A stretch of 64,000 bases of DNA from Fidelibacterota bacterium (GCA_947476625.1 CANJRA010000001.1:372001-436000); one strand, 5' to 3'. Positions 19,591 through 29,598 are shown, counted from the first letter of the stretch. Notes: generated by a model from the letters alone, not told the origin. Program-made: numbers and translations.

Positions 19591-20415
19591 TTGAATACCG
19601 CAAAAGACGCCCTCCCGGCGCCGGTCGATCCCAAAGCTAAAAAGGCGGCAAAGTCCGATACCGATGTCGAGCTTGAAGGCTTGATGTCGGAGATCGAAAC
19701 CGATCTGCGCGAAGAAGAGCTTAAGAAGATCTGGAATAACTACGGCAGCATCATCATCACCTTTGTGGTTTTGATGGTCGTCGCTGTTGCGGGCTTCCAG
19801 TTTTATAAATACAGCGCCGAGCAACAGCGCGCCGATGCTGCGCGCCGCTACAATGCCGCCATGACAGCCCAGCAAGACGGCAAGACCGACGAAGCTCTCG
19901 CCCAATTCACATTGCTCGGACAGAACGGCGGCAAAGGCTATGGCGCGCTTGCGCGTTTGAACCAGGCCTCGCTGCAGATTCAGAAAAAAGATTTCGACGG
20001 CGCGGTTGCGACCTACACCGCGATCGCCGCCGACGGCACGGTCGATCCGGTGTTCCGCGATCTCGCCACCTTGCTGCGCGTTCTGCACAGCCTTGATCGC
20101 GAAGATGCCAAGAAGCTTGAAGCTTCGGTTGTGACACTTGTCGGACACGGTAAAGCCTTCAACCTCTCGGCGCTTGAGCTTCAGGCGCTGCTGGCTGCGA
20201 AACAAGGCGACACCGCGCGCGCGGCAAAAGCGCTGGCGATGATCGTCGAAGACAACACCGCACCGCCGTCCATGAAGCAGCGCGCCAGCGATCTCACCAA
20301 ACTCTATGAATCCGGTGTGACGCCGCCGCCGCCCGCGGCGCCAGCAATACCTGCACCTGCTCCATCTGCGCCGCCGGCTGCGTCGGCAACGCCGCCGTCT
20401 AAAGTCACGCCCTGA
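19591..20415 (+). CDS. YfgM-like membrane-anchored TPR protein
   Basis: From TTG 19591 (AGAGGAA upstream) the product has 274 residues. A cytoplasmic acidic head is followed by one membrane span (SIIITFVVLMVVAVAGFQFY, about residues 52-71), then a periplasmic TPR-like domain and a Pro/Ala-rich tail. YfgM-type proteins bind the SecYEG translocon and hand secreted proteins to periplasmic chaperones. The bamB and der genes follow directly, which is the usual yfgM-bamB-der order, and this supports the assignment. An upstream in-frame start at 19528 lacks a good ribosome binding site. Confidence 0.85.
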   Translation: MNTAKDALPAPVDPKAKKAAKSDTDVELEGLMSEIETDLREEELKKIWNNYGSIIITFVVLMVVAVAGFQFYKYSAEQQRADAARRYNAAMTAQQDGKTDEALAQFTLLGQNGGKGYGALARLNQASLQIQKKDFDGAVATYTAIAADGTVDPVFRDLATLLRVLHSLDREDAKKLEASVVTLVGHGKAFNLSALELQALLAAKQGDTARAAKALAMIVEDNTAPPSMKQRASDLTKLYESGVTPPPPAAPAIPAPAPSAPPAASATPPSKVTP

Positions 20416-20438
20416 TTCTCCAAAGGTCTCAACGTTTC

Positions 20439-21788
20439 ATGAATCATCTTCGGCGCCTCGCTTATCTTCCACTCGTGCTCGCTGTCGTTGCGGGCCTATC
20501 GGGTTGTGAATCCATCATGGATTTGTTCGGTGGTGACTCGAACAAGGAAAAACTACCCGGCACGCGCATCTCGGTGCTGGCGTTGGAACGCGAGCTGCGC
20601 CCCAGCCTCGACGCCAGCGGAGCGCGCATTGCTCTGCCGCGCCCCGAGGACACCGATAGTTGGCCCGGGGCCGGCGGCTATTCGCATCATGCCATGCATC
20701 ACTTAGTCATCAGCGATGCACCTAAGCGCGCCTGGACGTCTGCTGCGGGCGAAGGATCGGGTCTGCGCAATCGCGCGTTTGCCGAGCCTATTGTCAGTGC
20801 GGGCCACGTCTTCACGATGGACGCCGAAGGCATCGTGCAGTCCTTCGACACGAAGAACGGCAAGCGCATCTGGCGCGCGAAGACCGCTTCGAAGATTGAC
20901 GAGGACAACGCGTTCCTGGGCGGCGCGATTTGCATCGAAGGCGACCGTCTGTTCGCGACTACCGGCGCTGCGGAAGTGCTCGCGCTCGATGCCGCAAGCG
21001 GCAAAGTGCTGTGGCGCGTCTCGGTCGGTGTACCTGTGCGTTCCGCGCCCACGATCAATGCCGGTCGTATTTTCGTCGTCACCGTTGAAAACGAAGTTAT
21101 CGCGCTGGCCGCCGATACCGGACGCAAGCTCTGGACCTATGCCGGCTCGACGACGCCCACCATCCTTCTGGGCGGCTCCGCCCCCGCCGTCGACGGCGGC
21201 GTGGTCGTTGCAACGCTTTCCAGCGGCGAACTCGTCGCCCTTCGTACCGATAACGGCGTCGTTCTGTGGAACGACAGCGTCGTCGCCGTGCGCCGTACTG
21301 AAGCTGCCGCCAGCTTGCCTGATTTGGCCGCGCGCGCTGTCATCGATAAGGGACGTGTATATGCCGTCGGTCAGTCCGGCGTGCTTGTGGCGATCGACTT
21401 GCGTACCGGCCGCCGTCTGTGGGACGTGCCCGTCGCCGGTATTTACGAGCCGTGGATTGCCGGCGACTTCCTGTTCGCCATTACCCTTGATAGCGAAATC
21501 GTCTGCATCGACGCGCGCTCGGGCCGCATTCAATGGGTGACGCAGCTCCAGCGCTTCAAGGACGACGAAGACAGAAAAAGCGGTCGCCTCGTATGGGCTG
21601 GTCCGGCCCTTGCCAGCGACCGTCTGATCGTGGTCGGCTCGAACGAAGAAGCGCTTTCGATTTCGCCCTATACCGGCACCGTCACCGGCCGGATCGAACT
21701 GCGTGCTTCGTCGTCGTTGTCGCCGGTCTTTGCCGAAGGCACCATGTTCCTTCTGGGCGACGACGGCCAGTTGTCTGCCTATCGTTAA
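20439..21788 (+). CDS. bamB: Outer-membrane assembly lipoprotein BamB
   Basis: The lipobox LSGCES puts the lipidated Cys at about residue 23. The 449 residues contain repeated PQQ-like beta-propeller blades, for example VQSFDTKNGKRIWRAKT, VLALDAASGKVLWRVS and VIALAADTGRKLWTYAG. BamB is the scaffold lipoprotein of the BAM complex, which inserts barrels such as the TonB receptor, OmpA and LptD seen in this window. It lies 23 bases after the yfgM-like gene and 73 bases before der. Confidence 0.93.
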   Translation: MNHLRRLAYLPLVLAVVAGLSGCESIMDLFGGDSNKEKLPGTRISVLALERELRPSLDASGARIALPRPEDTDSWPGAGGYSHHAMHHLVISDAPKRAWTSAAGEGSGLRNRAFAEPIVSAGHVFTMDAEGIVQSFDTKNGKRIWRAKTASKIDEDNAFLGGAICIEGDRLFATTGAAEVLALDAASGKVLWRVSVGVPVRSAPTINAGRIFVVTVENEVIALAADTGRKLWTYAGSTTPTILLGGSAPAVDGGVVVATLSSGELVALRTDNGVVLWNDSVVAVRRTEAAASLPDLAARAVIDKGRVYAVGQSGVLVAIDLRTGRRLWDVPVAGIYEPWIAGDFLFAITLDSEIVCIDARSGRIQWVTQLQRFKDDEDRKSGRLVWAGPALASDRLIVVGSNEEALSISPYTGTVTGRIELRASSSLSPVFAEGTMFLLGDDGQLSAYR

Positions 21789-21861
21789 CACTGACGGCGA
21801 CCCTTAAAGCTCTTCATGCGTGTTGGCCCGCGGCGTATGGCCGCAAATCATAGGTTGACCG

Positions 21862-23484
21862 ATGAAAGCCCGTTCCAAGAAAAAGCTGCCCAAGACCGGC
21901 GCGCGCCGCGCTGGGGGGCATAAGTCGCCTAAATTCGGCAAGCTGAAATCGGCAGCGAAAAAAGCCGTGCCCGTGAAGAAGCCGCCGCAGGGCACGAAAG
22001 TATCGCAAGCCAAAAAGAAAGCGCGCAAGCCCGAGGACGAAGGCTTCTTCGATTACGGCGGTGGGCGCGAGCTGCGCAAGGAACTGCCTAAGCCGATGTT
22101 CACGGTCGCCATCGTTGGCCGCCCCAACGTCGGCAAGTCGACGCTGTTCAACCGTCTCGTCGGCCGCCGCGAGGCCATCGTGCACGATCGTCCGGGCGTC
22201 ACCCGCGACCGTCGTGTCAGCCAGGCCGAACTGATCGGCCTGCATTTCACCGTCATCGACACCGCCGGCTACGAAGACGCGCATATCGACACCATGGAAG
22301 GCCGCATGCGCAAGCAGACCGAGCGTGCGGTCGCCGATGCCGATGTCGCCTTGATGCTGGTCGACGCCCGCGCCGGGATCACGCCGCTCGATGCGCATTT
22401 CGCGTCGCTCCTGCGCCGCTCCAATACGCCGGTCGTGCTGGTCGCCAACAAGTGCGAAGGCAAGGGGCAGGACAGCGCGCTCTACGACGCTTTCCGTTTA
22501 GGCCTCGGTGAGCCGGTGCCAATCTCTGCCGAACACGGCCAAGGTCTCAACTTGATTTATCACGCGCTGGTCGGCTTCGCGCCGCCCGAGCGTATGGCGG
22601 AGAATGACGACGACACACCGCCGCCCGTCGCTGAAGAAGGCGTCGTCGTTCCCGATCGTCCGCTGCAGTTGGCGATCATCGGTCGCCCCAATACCGGCAA
22701 GTCGACGCTGATCAACCGGCTCATCGGCGAAGACCGCATGCTCACCGGCCCCGAACCCGGCGTGACGCGCGATTCCATTCCGGTGGATTGGGAATACAAA
22801 GACAAAGGGAAAATGCGCCAGATCCGCATCATCGATACGGCCGGCGTGCGCAAGCGCGCCAAGGTCACCGATGCGGTCGAAATCCTTTCGGTGGGTGAAA
22901 CCTTCGAGACCATCAAGATGGCCGAAGTGGTGGTGCTGGTGGTCGATGCGGAATCTGTGCTCGACAATCAGGAACTCACCCTCATTCGCCACGTCATCGA
23001 CGAAGGCCGCGGCCTGGTGATTGCCATCAACAAATGGGATGCGGCCACGGAAAAGAAAAAATCTCTCGAAACCCTGGACGAACGCCTGCGCGATTCTATG
23101 TCGCAGGTAAAAAACATTCCCACGATCACTATCTCCGGCCTCACGGGCTTGCGCGTCGATGCGCTGATGCAGAACGTGTTTAAGATCTACGAAACCTGGA
23201 ACACGCACTTGCCGACCGCGCCGCTCAACCGCTGGCTCGCCTCCGCCGTCGCCGCGCACCCGCCGCCGCTCTCGGCCCACAAACAGCGCATCAAGCTGCG
23301 CTACATGACTCAAGCCAAGAGCCGCCCGCCGACCTTCGTGATTTTCTCGACGCGCGCGGGCGATCTGCCCGACCCCTACATGCGCTATCTCGCCAACGGC
23401 ATCCGCGACACCTTTGGCTTAGACGGCGTGCCGATCCGGATTCATCTGCGCAAGCCGAAGAATCCGTATGAGGATGAGAAGTAA
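21862..23484 (+). CDS. der: Ribosome-assembly GTPase Der (EngA)
   Basis: Der has two consecutive GTPase domains: P-loops GRPNVGKSTLFNRL and GRPNTGKSTLINRL, DTAGYED and DTAGVRK switch motifs, NKCEG and NKWDA base-recognition motifs. A C-terminal KH-like domain ends it. It matures the 50S subunit. The product has 540 residues because of a 78-residue Lys-rich N-terminal extension (KARSKKKLPKTGARR). A start at ATG 22096, preceded by AAGGA 12 bases upstream, would give the usual 462 residues. Base composition suggests that the extension is coding, and it may help RNA binding. Confidence 0.93.
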   Translation: MKARSKKKLPKTGARRAGGHKSPKFGKLKSAAKKAVPVKKPPQGTKVSQAKKKARKPEDEGFFDYGGGRELRKELPKPMFTVAIVGRPNVGKSTLFNRLVGRREAIVHDRPGVTRDRRVSQAELIGLHFTVIDTAGYEDAHIDTMEGRMRKQTERAVADADVALMLVDARAGITPLDAHFASLLRRSNTPVVLVANKCEGKGQDSALYDAFRLGLGEPVPISAEHGQGLNLIYHALVGFAPPERMAENDDDTPPPVAEEGVVVPDRPLQLAIIGRPNTGKSTLINRLIGEDRMLTGPEPGVTRDSIPVDWEYKDKGKMRQIRIIDTAGVRKRAKVTDAVEILSVGETFETIKMAEVVVLVVDAESVLDNQELTLIRHVIDEGRGLVIAINKWDAATEKKKSLETLDERLRDSMSQVKNIPTITISGLTGLRVDALMQNVFKIYETWNTHLPTAPLNRWLASAVAAHPPPLSAHKQRIKLRYMTQAKSRPPTFVIFSTRAGDLPDPYMRYLANGIRDTFGLDGVPIRIHLRKPKNPYEDEK

Positions 23485-23519
23485 AAAACCGGCGCCGTCC
23501 ATCTCTGGAGCGGCGCCGG
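23483..23519 (-). terminator. Intrinsic terminator for the Do-type protease gene
   Basis: A 9-bp stem (CCGGCGCCG at 23489-23497, CGGCGCCGG at 23511-23519, 13-base loop) is followed on the minus strand by six Us (23488-23483). It overlaps the der stop codon and may also slow plus-strand transcripts. Confidence 0.8.
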
Positions 23520-23559
23520 GTCGAAATCCCGTGTTCAGCGGGTTATGTCATAAAGTCGC

Positions 23560-25011
23560 TTACTGCATCACGATCAGCATGTCCTGGCCGTCGCGCTTCA
23601 GGAACAAGGCGGTCTGACGGTTGGAGTTTTTGAGCTGTTCGCTCAGTTCTTCCACCGAGGTCACCGACTTACGGTTGACCGCGACCACGACGTCCTTGGG
23701 GCGAAGACCCGCATTCCACGCCGGGCTGTTCTGCTGCACGTCGGTGACGACGACGCCGCCGCTGCCTTCAGAGAACGTCGCGCCCTTTACGGCGGGCTTG
23801 GCTGTTTCCAACGCGACCTTCTGCGCTTCGGCGGCTTTGCCGATCTGCAGCTTCACTATCTTGGTTTCGCGTCCGCGCAGCACGGTCAGTTCTAAGTTCG
23901 TGCCGACGGGCGTGAGGCCGACACGCACACGTAAGTCCGAAGCACTGTTCAACGCATTGCCGTCGATGGCGACAATCACGTCGCCGGCTTTGATACCGGC
24001 GAGATCAGCAGGCGTGCCTTTCTCGACCGAACCGACAAGGGCGCCGCGCGTCTGTTCGATACCAAGGTTCTTGGCCAACTCCGGCGACATGTTCTGGATG
24101 CCGACACCGATGCGGCCGCGGCTGACGCTGCCGCTCGCCACCAGCTGCGCCATCACCGACTTAGCCATCGACGTGGGCACGGCGAAACCGATACCGACGT
24201 TGCCGCCGGACGGTCCGATGATGGCGGTGTTGATGCCGATCAACTCACCCTTAAGGTTGATCAACGCGCCGCCCGAGTTGCCGGGGTTGATCGAGGCATC
24301 GGTTTGGATGAAGTCCTCATAGCCTTCGATGTTCAAACCCGAACGTCCCACGGCTGAAACAATGCCCGAGGTGACGGTCTGGCTCAGGCCGAAGGGGTTG
24401 CCGACCGCGACGACGTAGTCGCCGACGCGCATATCAGAAGAGTCGCCGATCGGCAGATCGGTCAGGTTGTCGGCAGGGATCTGCAGCAAGGCAATGTCGG
24501 TGCCGTCGTCGCTGCCGAGCAGCTTGGCGACGACTTCGCGTTTGTCTTTCAGCGTCACGACGATCTCGGCGGCGTTATCGATGACGTGGTGATTGGTCAG
24601 CACATAGCCCTTCTTGGCGTCGACGATGACACCCGATCCGGCGGACATGCGTTGTCTCGGCGGCTGCGGACGACCTAAAGGATTGCCTGGCTGCTGGAAG
24701 AAGCGGCGCAAGTCGGGATCTTGGAGTAGTGGATTTTCCTCGTCGTCGACCTTTTCGGTTTTACCTTTGACCGCGATGTTCACCACGGCGGGCGTTACTT
24801 TCTCGATCAGCGGCGCCAGCGTCGGAATGCCGTCACGCAAGGGGACGGCGGCTTCGGCCGAGCCGATGCCGAAAGGCGACTGCGTCTCAGCTTGCTTCAA
24901 CGCGACGGGCGCGGTGTCGGTTTTAAAGGCGGAGGAGACAAAGGGTGCGGCCAACCCCAAAGCCGCGACAGCGGCGATGGCCGGCAGAAAGCGGGAGGAG
25001 CGTTTGGTCAT
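23560..25011 (-). CDS. Do-family periplasmic serine protease/chaperone (DegP/HtrA type)
   Basis: From ATG 25011 there are 483 residues (a TTG at 25020 would add three). A hydrophobic signal sequence is followed by a trypsin-like domain with the catalytic triad His in NHHVIDN (about 142), Asp in DDGTDIALLQ (about 172) and Ser in NPGNSGGAL (about 246), then two PDZ domains. DegP-type proteases remove or refold damaged envelope proteins. The neighbouring bamB and yfgM-like genes also serve envelope proteins. Whether it is DegP, DegQ or MucD by orthology cannot be told. Confidence 0.92.
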   Translation of the reverse strand: MTKRSSRFLPAIAAVAALGLAAPFVSSAFKTDTAPVALKQAETQSPFGIGSAEAAVPLRDGIPTLAPLIEKVTPAVVNIAVKGKTEKVDDEENPLLQDPDLRRFFQQPGNPLGRPQPPRQRMSAGSGVIVDAKKGYVLTNHHVIDNAAEIVVTLKDKREVVAKLLGSDDGTDIALLQIPADNLTDLPIGDSSDMRVGDYVVAVGNPFGLSQTVTSGIVSAVGRSGLNIEGYEDFIQTDASINPGNSGGALINLKGELIGINTAIIGPSGGNVGIGFAVPTSMAKSVMAQLVASGSVSRGRIGVGIQNMSPELAKNLGIEQTRGALVGSVEKGTPADLAGIKAGDVIVAIDGNALNSASDLRVRVGLTPVGTNLELTVLRGRETKIVKLQIGKAAEAQKVALETAKPAVKGATFSEGSGGVVVTDVQQNSPAWNAGLRPKDVVVAVNRKSVTSVEELSEQLKNSNRQTALFLKRDGQDMLIVMQ

Positions 25012-25259
25012 GATTATCAAAACCCTTTCTTGTAGATATGTGTTAAGTGTCGGTGATGGCGCGCGTCACAACCGCTCGCCGGTCGCCGCACGATTTTGGC
25101 GTAGTTTACCGCCGGTTCAAGATGCTCTGACAGTGTTGTAATATGGGTACCCCAAAGCTAACGGCGGAATTCCGCCAAGATTGCCGGGGCGTGGGCAGGG
25201 TTTTCGCTTTTGTAACCCCGCCGGTGTAGGGGCTTGCGCCGATAAGACGCGGGCTTAAC

Positions 25260-25982
25260 CTACTGTGCGCGAAGAATTTCGCCGTTTTTCTGGCACGCGG
25301 CTTCGGCCAGTTCGACAAAAACATCGGTGATTTCTTCAGGCGTCGGCAGCGTCATGGGGTCTTCGCCGGGAATGGCTTGAGCGCGCATTTTGGTCCGTAC
25401 GCCGCCCGGATCAACGATATTGGCGCGCACGTTGGTGTGGGCGACCTCGGCGGCATAGGCTTTGACCATCTGCTCCAGCGCGGCTTTGGAAGCGGCGTAA
25501 GGGCCCCAATACATCAGGGCTTTGCGCGCAACGCTGGAGGTCACGAACAGCGCCCGGCCGGCATCTGACTTCCGCAATAATGCATCGAGCGAATAGATCA
25601 GCCGCCAGTTGGCGTGCACGTTGAGATCGAACACATCGTGCCACATCTTCGGTTTGTAGTGCGCCATGGGCGAAAGCTGCCCCAGGCTCGCGGCGGCACC
25701 AACCAGAATATCGAGTTTGCCGTAACGGTCATGCAAGGCTTGGCCGACTTGATCGATCTTGGCGAAGTCCGTCAGGCTTTCGGCGATCAAGGTCGCAGAT
25801 TTGCCGGTGGCTTTGCGGATGTCGTCGTCCAGTTCCGCGAGACCGCCCGTGGTGCGCGCGAAAGCAATCACATGCGCGCCTTCTAATGCGTACCGCAGCG
25901 CGACCGCGCGGCCGATCCCACGCGACGCGCCGGTCACCAGCGCAATACGTCCGGCAAGACGTTGAGCGGGCTCTTGCGCCAT
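25260..25982 (-). CDS. Short-chain dehydrogenase/reductase
   Basis: A classical SDR of 240 residues: VTGASRGIGRAVALRYALEG is the NAD(P)-binding motif, the catalytic Ser is in LFVTSSVARKA and the Tyr-x-x-x-Lys pair is in YAASKAALEQM. The substrate is unknown. It is the last gene of the long dnaB-to-purF operon, 3 bases after purF, a neighbour often seen in Alphaproteobacteria. Its place after purF does not by itself imply a purine role. Confidence 0.88.
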   Translation of the reverse strand: MAQEPAQRLAGRIALVTGASRGIGRAVALRYALEGAHVIAFARTTGGLAELDDDIRKATGKSATLIAESLTDFAKIDQVGQALHDRYGKLDILVGAAASLGQLSPMAHYKPKMWHDVFDLNVHANWRLIYSLDALLRKSDAGRALFVTSSVARKALMYWGPYAASKAALEQMVKAYAAEVAHTNVRANIVDPGGVRTKMRAQAIPGEDPMTLPTPEEITDVFVELAEAACQKNGEILRAQ

Positions 25983-25985
25983 GGA

Positions 25986-27464
25986 CTACTGACGCTCTTC
26001 GCTAAGCAACGACAGCTGCTTCGGCTGGCCGCCGGCATTTTTGTCGGTCAGCGGTAGCGGATAGTCGCCGGTAAAGCAGGCGTCGCAATATTGCGGATGG
26101 TCGGTGTTGCGTTTGGCTTGGCCGACGGCTTTATAGAGGCCGTCGATGGAAATGAACGCGAGGCTGTCCACACCCAGAAGCTTAGCCATGCTGGCCAGGT
26201 CGTGTTGCGCGGCAAGTAGCTTGTCGTAGTCGGGCGTGTCGATGCCGAAGAAACACGGGTGCGCGGTCGGCGGCGAGGAAATGCGCAAGTGCACTTCGGT
26301 CGCGCCCGCCTGGCGCACCATTTCCACGATCTTGATCGATGTCGTACCGCGTACAATGGAATCGTCCACCAGCACGACGCGTTTTCCCGCCAGCACTTCC
26401 TTGTTCGGGTTGTGCTTGCGCTTCACGCCGACCTGGCGCGTTTTATCTGTCGGCTGAATGAAGGTGCGTCCGACATAGTGATTGCGGATGATGCCGTATT
26501 CAAACGGCACGCGCGCGGCAGCCGCAAAACCCAAGGCTGCAGGCACGCCTGAGTCCGGCACCGGCACAACCACATCGCATTCCACCGGGCTTTCTTTGGC
26601 TAGCTGCGCGCCGATCTGCTTGCGTACTTCGTAGACACTGTGGCCCTCGGCGATGCTGTCGGGGCGGGCGAAGTAAATATGCTCGAAGATGCAAAAGCGC
26701 GGATGCTGCTTCGGGAAAGGTTTCAGGCTGCGGACTTCGCTGTGATTGATGATGACGACTTCGCCGGGCTCAATGTCGCGCACGAACTCCGCGCCGATGA
26801 TATCCAGCGCACATGTTTCCGAGGCCAGAATGTAGGCTTTATCGAGCTTGCCCAGCACCAGCGGGCGGACGCCTAAGGGATCGCGCGCGCCGACCAATAC
26901 GGCATCGGTCAGACAGACAAAGGAATAAGCGCCTTCAATCTGGCGCAAGGCCGCCACAAGCCGTTCCTCAAATGTGTTTTCCTCGCTGATGGCGATCAGG
27001 TGCGTCATCACCTCGGTATCGGACGTGCTTTGAAACAGGCAGCCGCGTTTTTGCAGTTCTTTGCGCAAGGTCAGCGCGTTGGTCAGGTTGCCGTTGTGGG
27101 CGATGGCAAATCCGCCGAAGTCGAACTCGGCGAACAACGGCTGCACGTTGCGCAGGATCGTAGCGCCGGTTGTGGCATAGCGCGTGTGGCCAACGGCCAT
27201 GTCACCGGTCAAACGGCTCATGACATCTTCGTCGGTAAAATTTTCCGACACATGTCCCATGCCGCGATGGCTGTTGAATTGGCGGCCATCAAAGGAAACG
27301 ATACCGGCGGCTTCCTGGCCGCGGTGCTGCAAGGCGTGAAGGCCGAGCGCGGTGTGCGCAGCGGCATCGATGTCGCCGATTATGCCGAAGACGCCGCACT
27401 CTTCCTTCAGATGATCGCCATCCGGGTCAAACGGGCTTGTGGTCAGCGCCAACGGAGCATTCAT
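25986..27464 (-). CDS. purF: Amidophosphoribosyltransferase
   Basis: PurF makes phosphoribosylamine from PRPP and glutamine, the first step of purine synthesis. Of 492 residues, the first 23 precede EECGVFGIIG, whose Cys is the N-terminal nucleophile after propeptide removal. The PRPP-binding loop is VVLVDDSIVRGTTS. Cysteines near the end (YCDACFTGDYPLPL) fit the family. It overlaps cvpA by 4 bases, the same cvpA-purF linkage as in E. coli. Confidence 0.96.
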   Translation of the reverse strand: MNAPLALTTSPFDPDGDHLKEECGVFGIIGDIDAAAHTALGLHALQHRGQEAAGIVSFDGRQFNSHRGMGHVSENFTDEDVMSRLTGDMAVGHTRYATTGATILRNVQPLFAEFDFGGFAIAHNGNLTNALTLRKELQKRGCLFQSTSDTEVMTHLIAISEENTFEERLVAALRQIEGAYSFVCLTDAVLVGARDPLGVRPLVLGKLDKAYILASETCALDIIGAEFVRDIEPGEVVIINHSEVRSLKPFPKQHPRFCIFEHIYFARPDSIAEGHSVYEVRKQIGAQLAKESPVECDVVVPVPDSGVPAALGFAAAARVPFEYGIIRNHYVGRTFIQPTDKTRQVGVKRKHNPNKEVLAGKRVVLVDDSIVRGTTSIKIVEMVRQAGATEVHLRISSPPTAHPCFFGIDTPDYDKLLAAQHDLASMAKLLGVDSLAFISIDGLYKAVGQAKRNTDHPQYCDACFTGDYPLPLTDKNAGGQPKQLSLLSEERQ

Positions 27465-28156
27465 TTGGCCTTGCCTTCAGAGGTGCTGTCGATCAGGGAG
27501 TCTAGGGTTTTGCGTTCTTTGTCGTCGTAACCGCCTTCGGGCTTGGCGCCTTCCTTATCGGCAGCGCCTTGCGGTGATGGGCGGGTCAGACGGTCGAGCG
27601 TTTCTTTGGCGTCGATGACTTTATTTATTTTCGCGGCGCCATCCTTAGCAGCATCTCCCGCCGCCATAAAGGTCTGCGGCAGGATGGTTTTCAACCCATC
27701 TGCAGTCAGTTCTATCACCGGCAAAGTCTTGGCCTGAACCATCCAGCGCGGGCGATCGTAATTGGTCAGCCAGTCGGTAATGATCAGGCCTGTACCCAAA
27801 ATAACCAGCGCGCGCGCCAGACCGAAAACAAACCCCAAAGAGCGATCAAGATTATTGAGCGCGCTTTTTTGAATGCTGCGGGCCACGGCGTTGGTCAGGA
27901 TCGACAGCGCCAGCAGCACCGCGAGGAAAATCACCACCGCAGCCGCGGTATCGGCCGCCCAATCGATCGGAATGATGCCGTGCGCCACGGGCCGCACAAA
28001 AACCAAACCATAAATCGCCGCCATCACCGCGCCCACCCAGGCGACAATCGACAGCACTTCATGGACAAAGCCGCGCATAAAAGCGACCAGGGCAGAAATT
28101 AGCAGTACGATGCCGACCGCGAGATCGAGACCATTGATCGGCAGGCTACCCATCAA
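27461..28156 (-). CDS. cvpA: CvpA family membrane protein
   Basis: Of 231 residues, the N-terminal 170 contain four hydrophobic segments (LDLAVGIVLLISALVAFMRG is the first, with the family's early Asp and Arg). The charged C-terminal tail is soluble. CvpA is needed for colicin V production in E. coli and supports envelope integrity; the molecular role is unclear. It overlaps radA upstream and purF downstream by 4 bases each, indicating coupled translation. Confidence 0.9.
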   Translation of the reverse strand: MMGSLPINGLDLAVGIVLLISALVAFMRGFVHEVLSIVAWVGAVMAAIYGLVFVRPVAHGIIPIDWAADTAAAVVIFLAVLLALSILTNAVARSIQKSALNNLDRSLGFVFGLARALVILGTGLIITDWLTNYDRPRWMVQAKTLPVIELTADGLKTILPQTFMAAGDAAKDGAAKINKVIDAKETLDRLTRPSPQGAADKEGAKPEGGYDDKERKTLDSLIDSTSEGKAK

Positions 28157-29595
28157 CGCGTCCCGCCGTTTTTGCTCTGCGGGGCGTCTGCGGCTGAGAA
28201 CTGACTGACCACGTCCTGCACATGTCCCATATCTTTGAGGCTAAGGCCGCTTTTGGCTTCATCCGTCTTTGCGTCGCCCGCTTGAGCGCCACCTGCCTTA
28301 GCGCCGCTCTTTCGGGCCGGGCGCGGCACCCAAGCCTGGTTGAAACCCAGCTTGGCCGCTTCCTTCAGCCGTAAGTCCCGCTGCGCCACTGCGCGCACTT
28401 CGCCGGACAAGCCGATTTCGCCGAAGACCACCGCGTCGGCGGGGACCGGATCGCCCGTGAAGGCCGATACCAGGGCCGCCGCTACCGCCAAATCCGCTGC
28501 CGGTTCCTGTATTCGAAGTCCGCCGGCGACGTTGAGATATATGTCGTATCCCCCGAAGGCAAGGCCCCCACGGGCCTCTAAAACCGCCAGCACCATATTA
28601 AGGCGGGCGGTATCCCACCCGACCACAGCCCGGCGCGGCGTACCGAGCCCGGAAGCGGCCACAAGGGCTTGAATTTCCACAAGAACTGGTCGGGTACCTT
28701 CGATTCCGGCAAACACGCAGCTGCCGCTGACGTTACCCCGGCGCTCGGCCAGGAACAGGGCCGACGGATTGAGGACCTCATTGAGGCCCATATCGGTCAT
28801 TTCAAACACGCCGATTTCGTCCGTGGGCCCGAATCTGTTCTTCACGGCGCGCAGGATTCGGAACTGGTGGCCGCGGTCGCCTTCGAAATAGAGCACCGTA
28901 TCCACCATGTGCTCGAGCACGCGCGGGCCGGCCAGCGTGCCTTCTTTGGTCACGTGCCCGACCAGGAAAAGCGTGAAGCCGCGTTTCTTGGCGACGCGGA
29001 TCAACTCGTGGGCGCAAGTGCGCACCTGGGTGACGGTGCCGGGTGCCGAGTCCACCGCGTCCGAAAACATTGTCTGGATGGAATCGATCACCACCACGTC
29101 GGGCGGTGTGCCGGTCTCCATACTGGCGACGATGTCGCGCACGTTGGTCGCCGCCGCCAACTGCACGGGGGCTTGTTGCATGCCGAGACGCAGCGCGCGT
29201 AAGCGCACCTGATCGACCGCCTCTTCACCGGTGATGTAAACGCAGACCGCATTTTCGGCGAGCTTAGCGGTCACCTGCAGCATCAGCGTCGATTTGCCGA
29301 TGCCCGGATCGCCACCGACAAGAATGGCAGAGCCCGCAACAAGTCCACCGCCGCAGACGCGATCCAATTCGCCGATGCCGGTTTTACGGCGCGGCGGCGG
29401 CGCCATTTGTCCCTTGAGTGCGACGAACTCGATCTTACGGCCGCCTTTGCCGCCGCTGACGCCCTTGGGCAAATTTTCGCGCGGCGCTTCTTCGGCGATG
29501 GTATTCCACTCGCCGCAGGCATCGCAGCGGCCCGACCATTTGCTGGTGGCGTTGCCGCAGTTTTGACAGACGAAGGTTTTGGTGTTCTTCGCCAA
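28153..29595 (-). CDS. radA: DNA repair protein RadA
   Basis: RadA is a RecA-like branch-migration helicase used in recombination. Its 480 residues start with a C4 zinc finger (CQNCGNATSKWSGRCDACG). A RecA-type ATPase follows with Walker A GGDPGIGKSTLML, then the RadA-specific KNRFG motif, and a Lon-protease-like C-terminal domain. An Ala/Gly/Lys-rich insertion (residues about 430-455) precedes the tail. It lies between the mlaF-like gene and cvpA in the operon. Confidence 0.95.
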   Translation of the reverse strand: MAKNTKTFVCQNCGNATSKWSGRCDACGEWNTIAEEAPRENLPKGVSGGKGGRKIEFVALKGQMAPPPRRKTGIGELDRVCGGGLVAGSAILVGGDPGIGKSTLMLQVTAKLAENAVCVYITGEEAVDQVRLRALRLGMQQAPVQLAAATNVRDIVASMETGTPPDVVVIDSIQTMFSDAVDSAPGTVTQVRTCAHELIRVAKKRGFTLFLVGHVTKEGTLAGPRVLEHMVDTVLYFEGDRGHQFRILRAVKNRFGPTDEIGVFEMTDMGLNEVLNPSALFLAERRGNVSGSCVFAGIEGTRPVLVEIQALVAASGLGTPRRAVVGWDTARLNMVLAVLEARGGLAFGGYDIYLNVAGGLRIQEPAADLAVAAALVSAFTGDPVPADAVVFGEIGLSGEVRAVAQRDLRLKEAAKLGFNQAWVPRPARKSGAKAGGAQAGDAKTDEAKSGLSLKDMGHVQDVVSQFSAADAPQSKNGGTR

Positions 29596-29598
29596 GCT

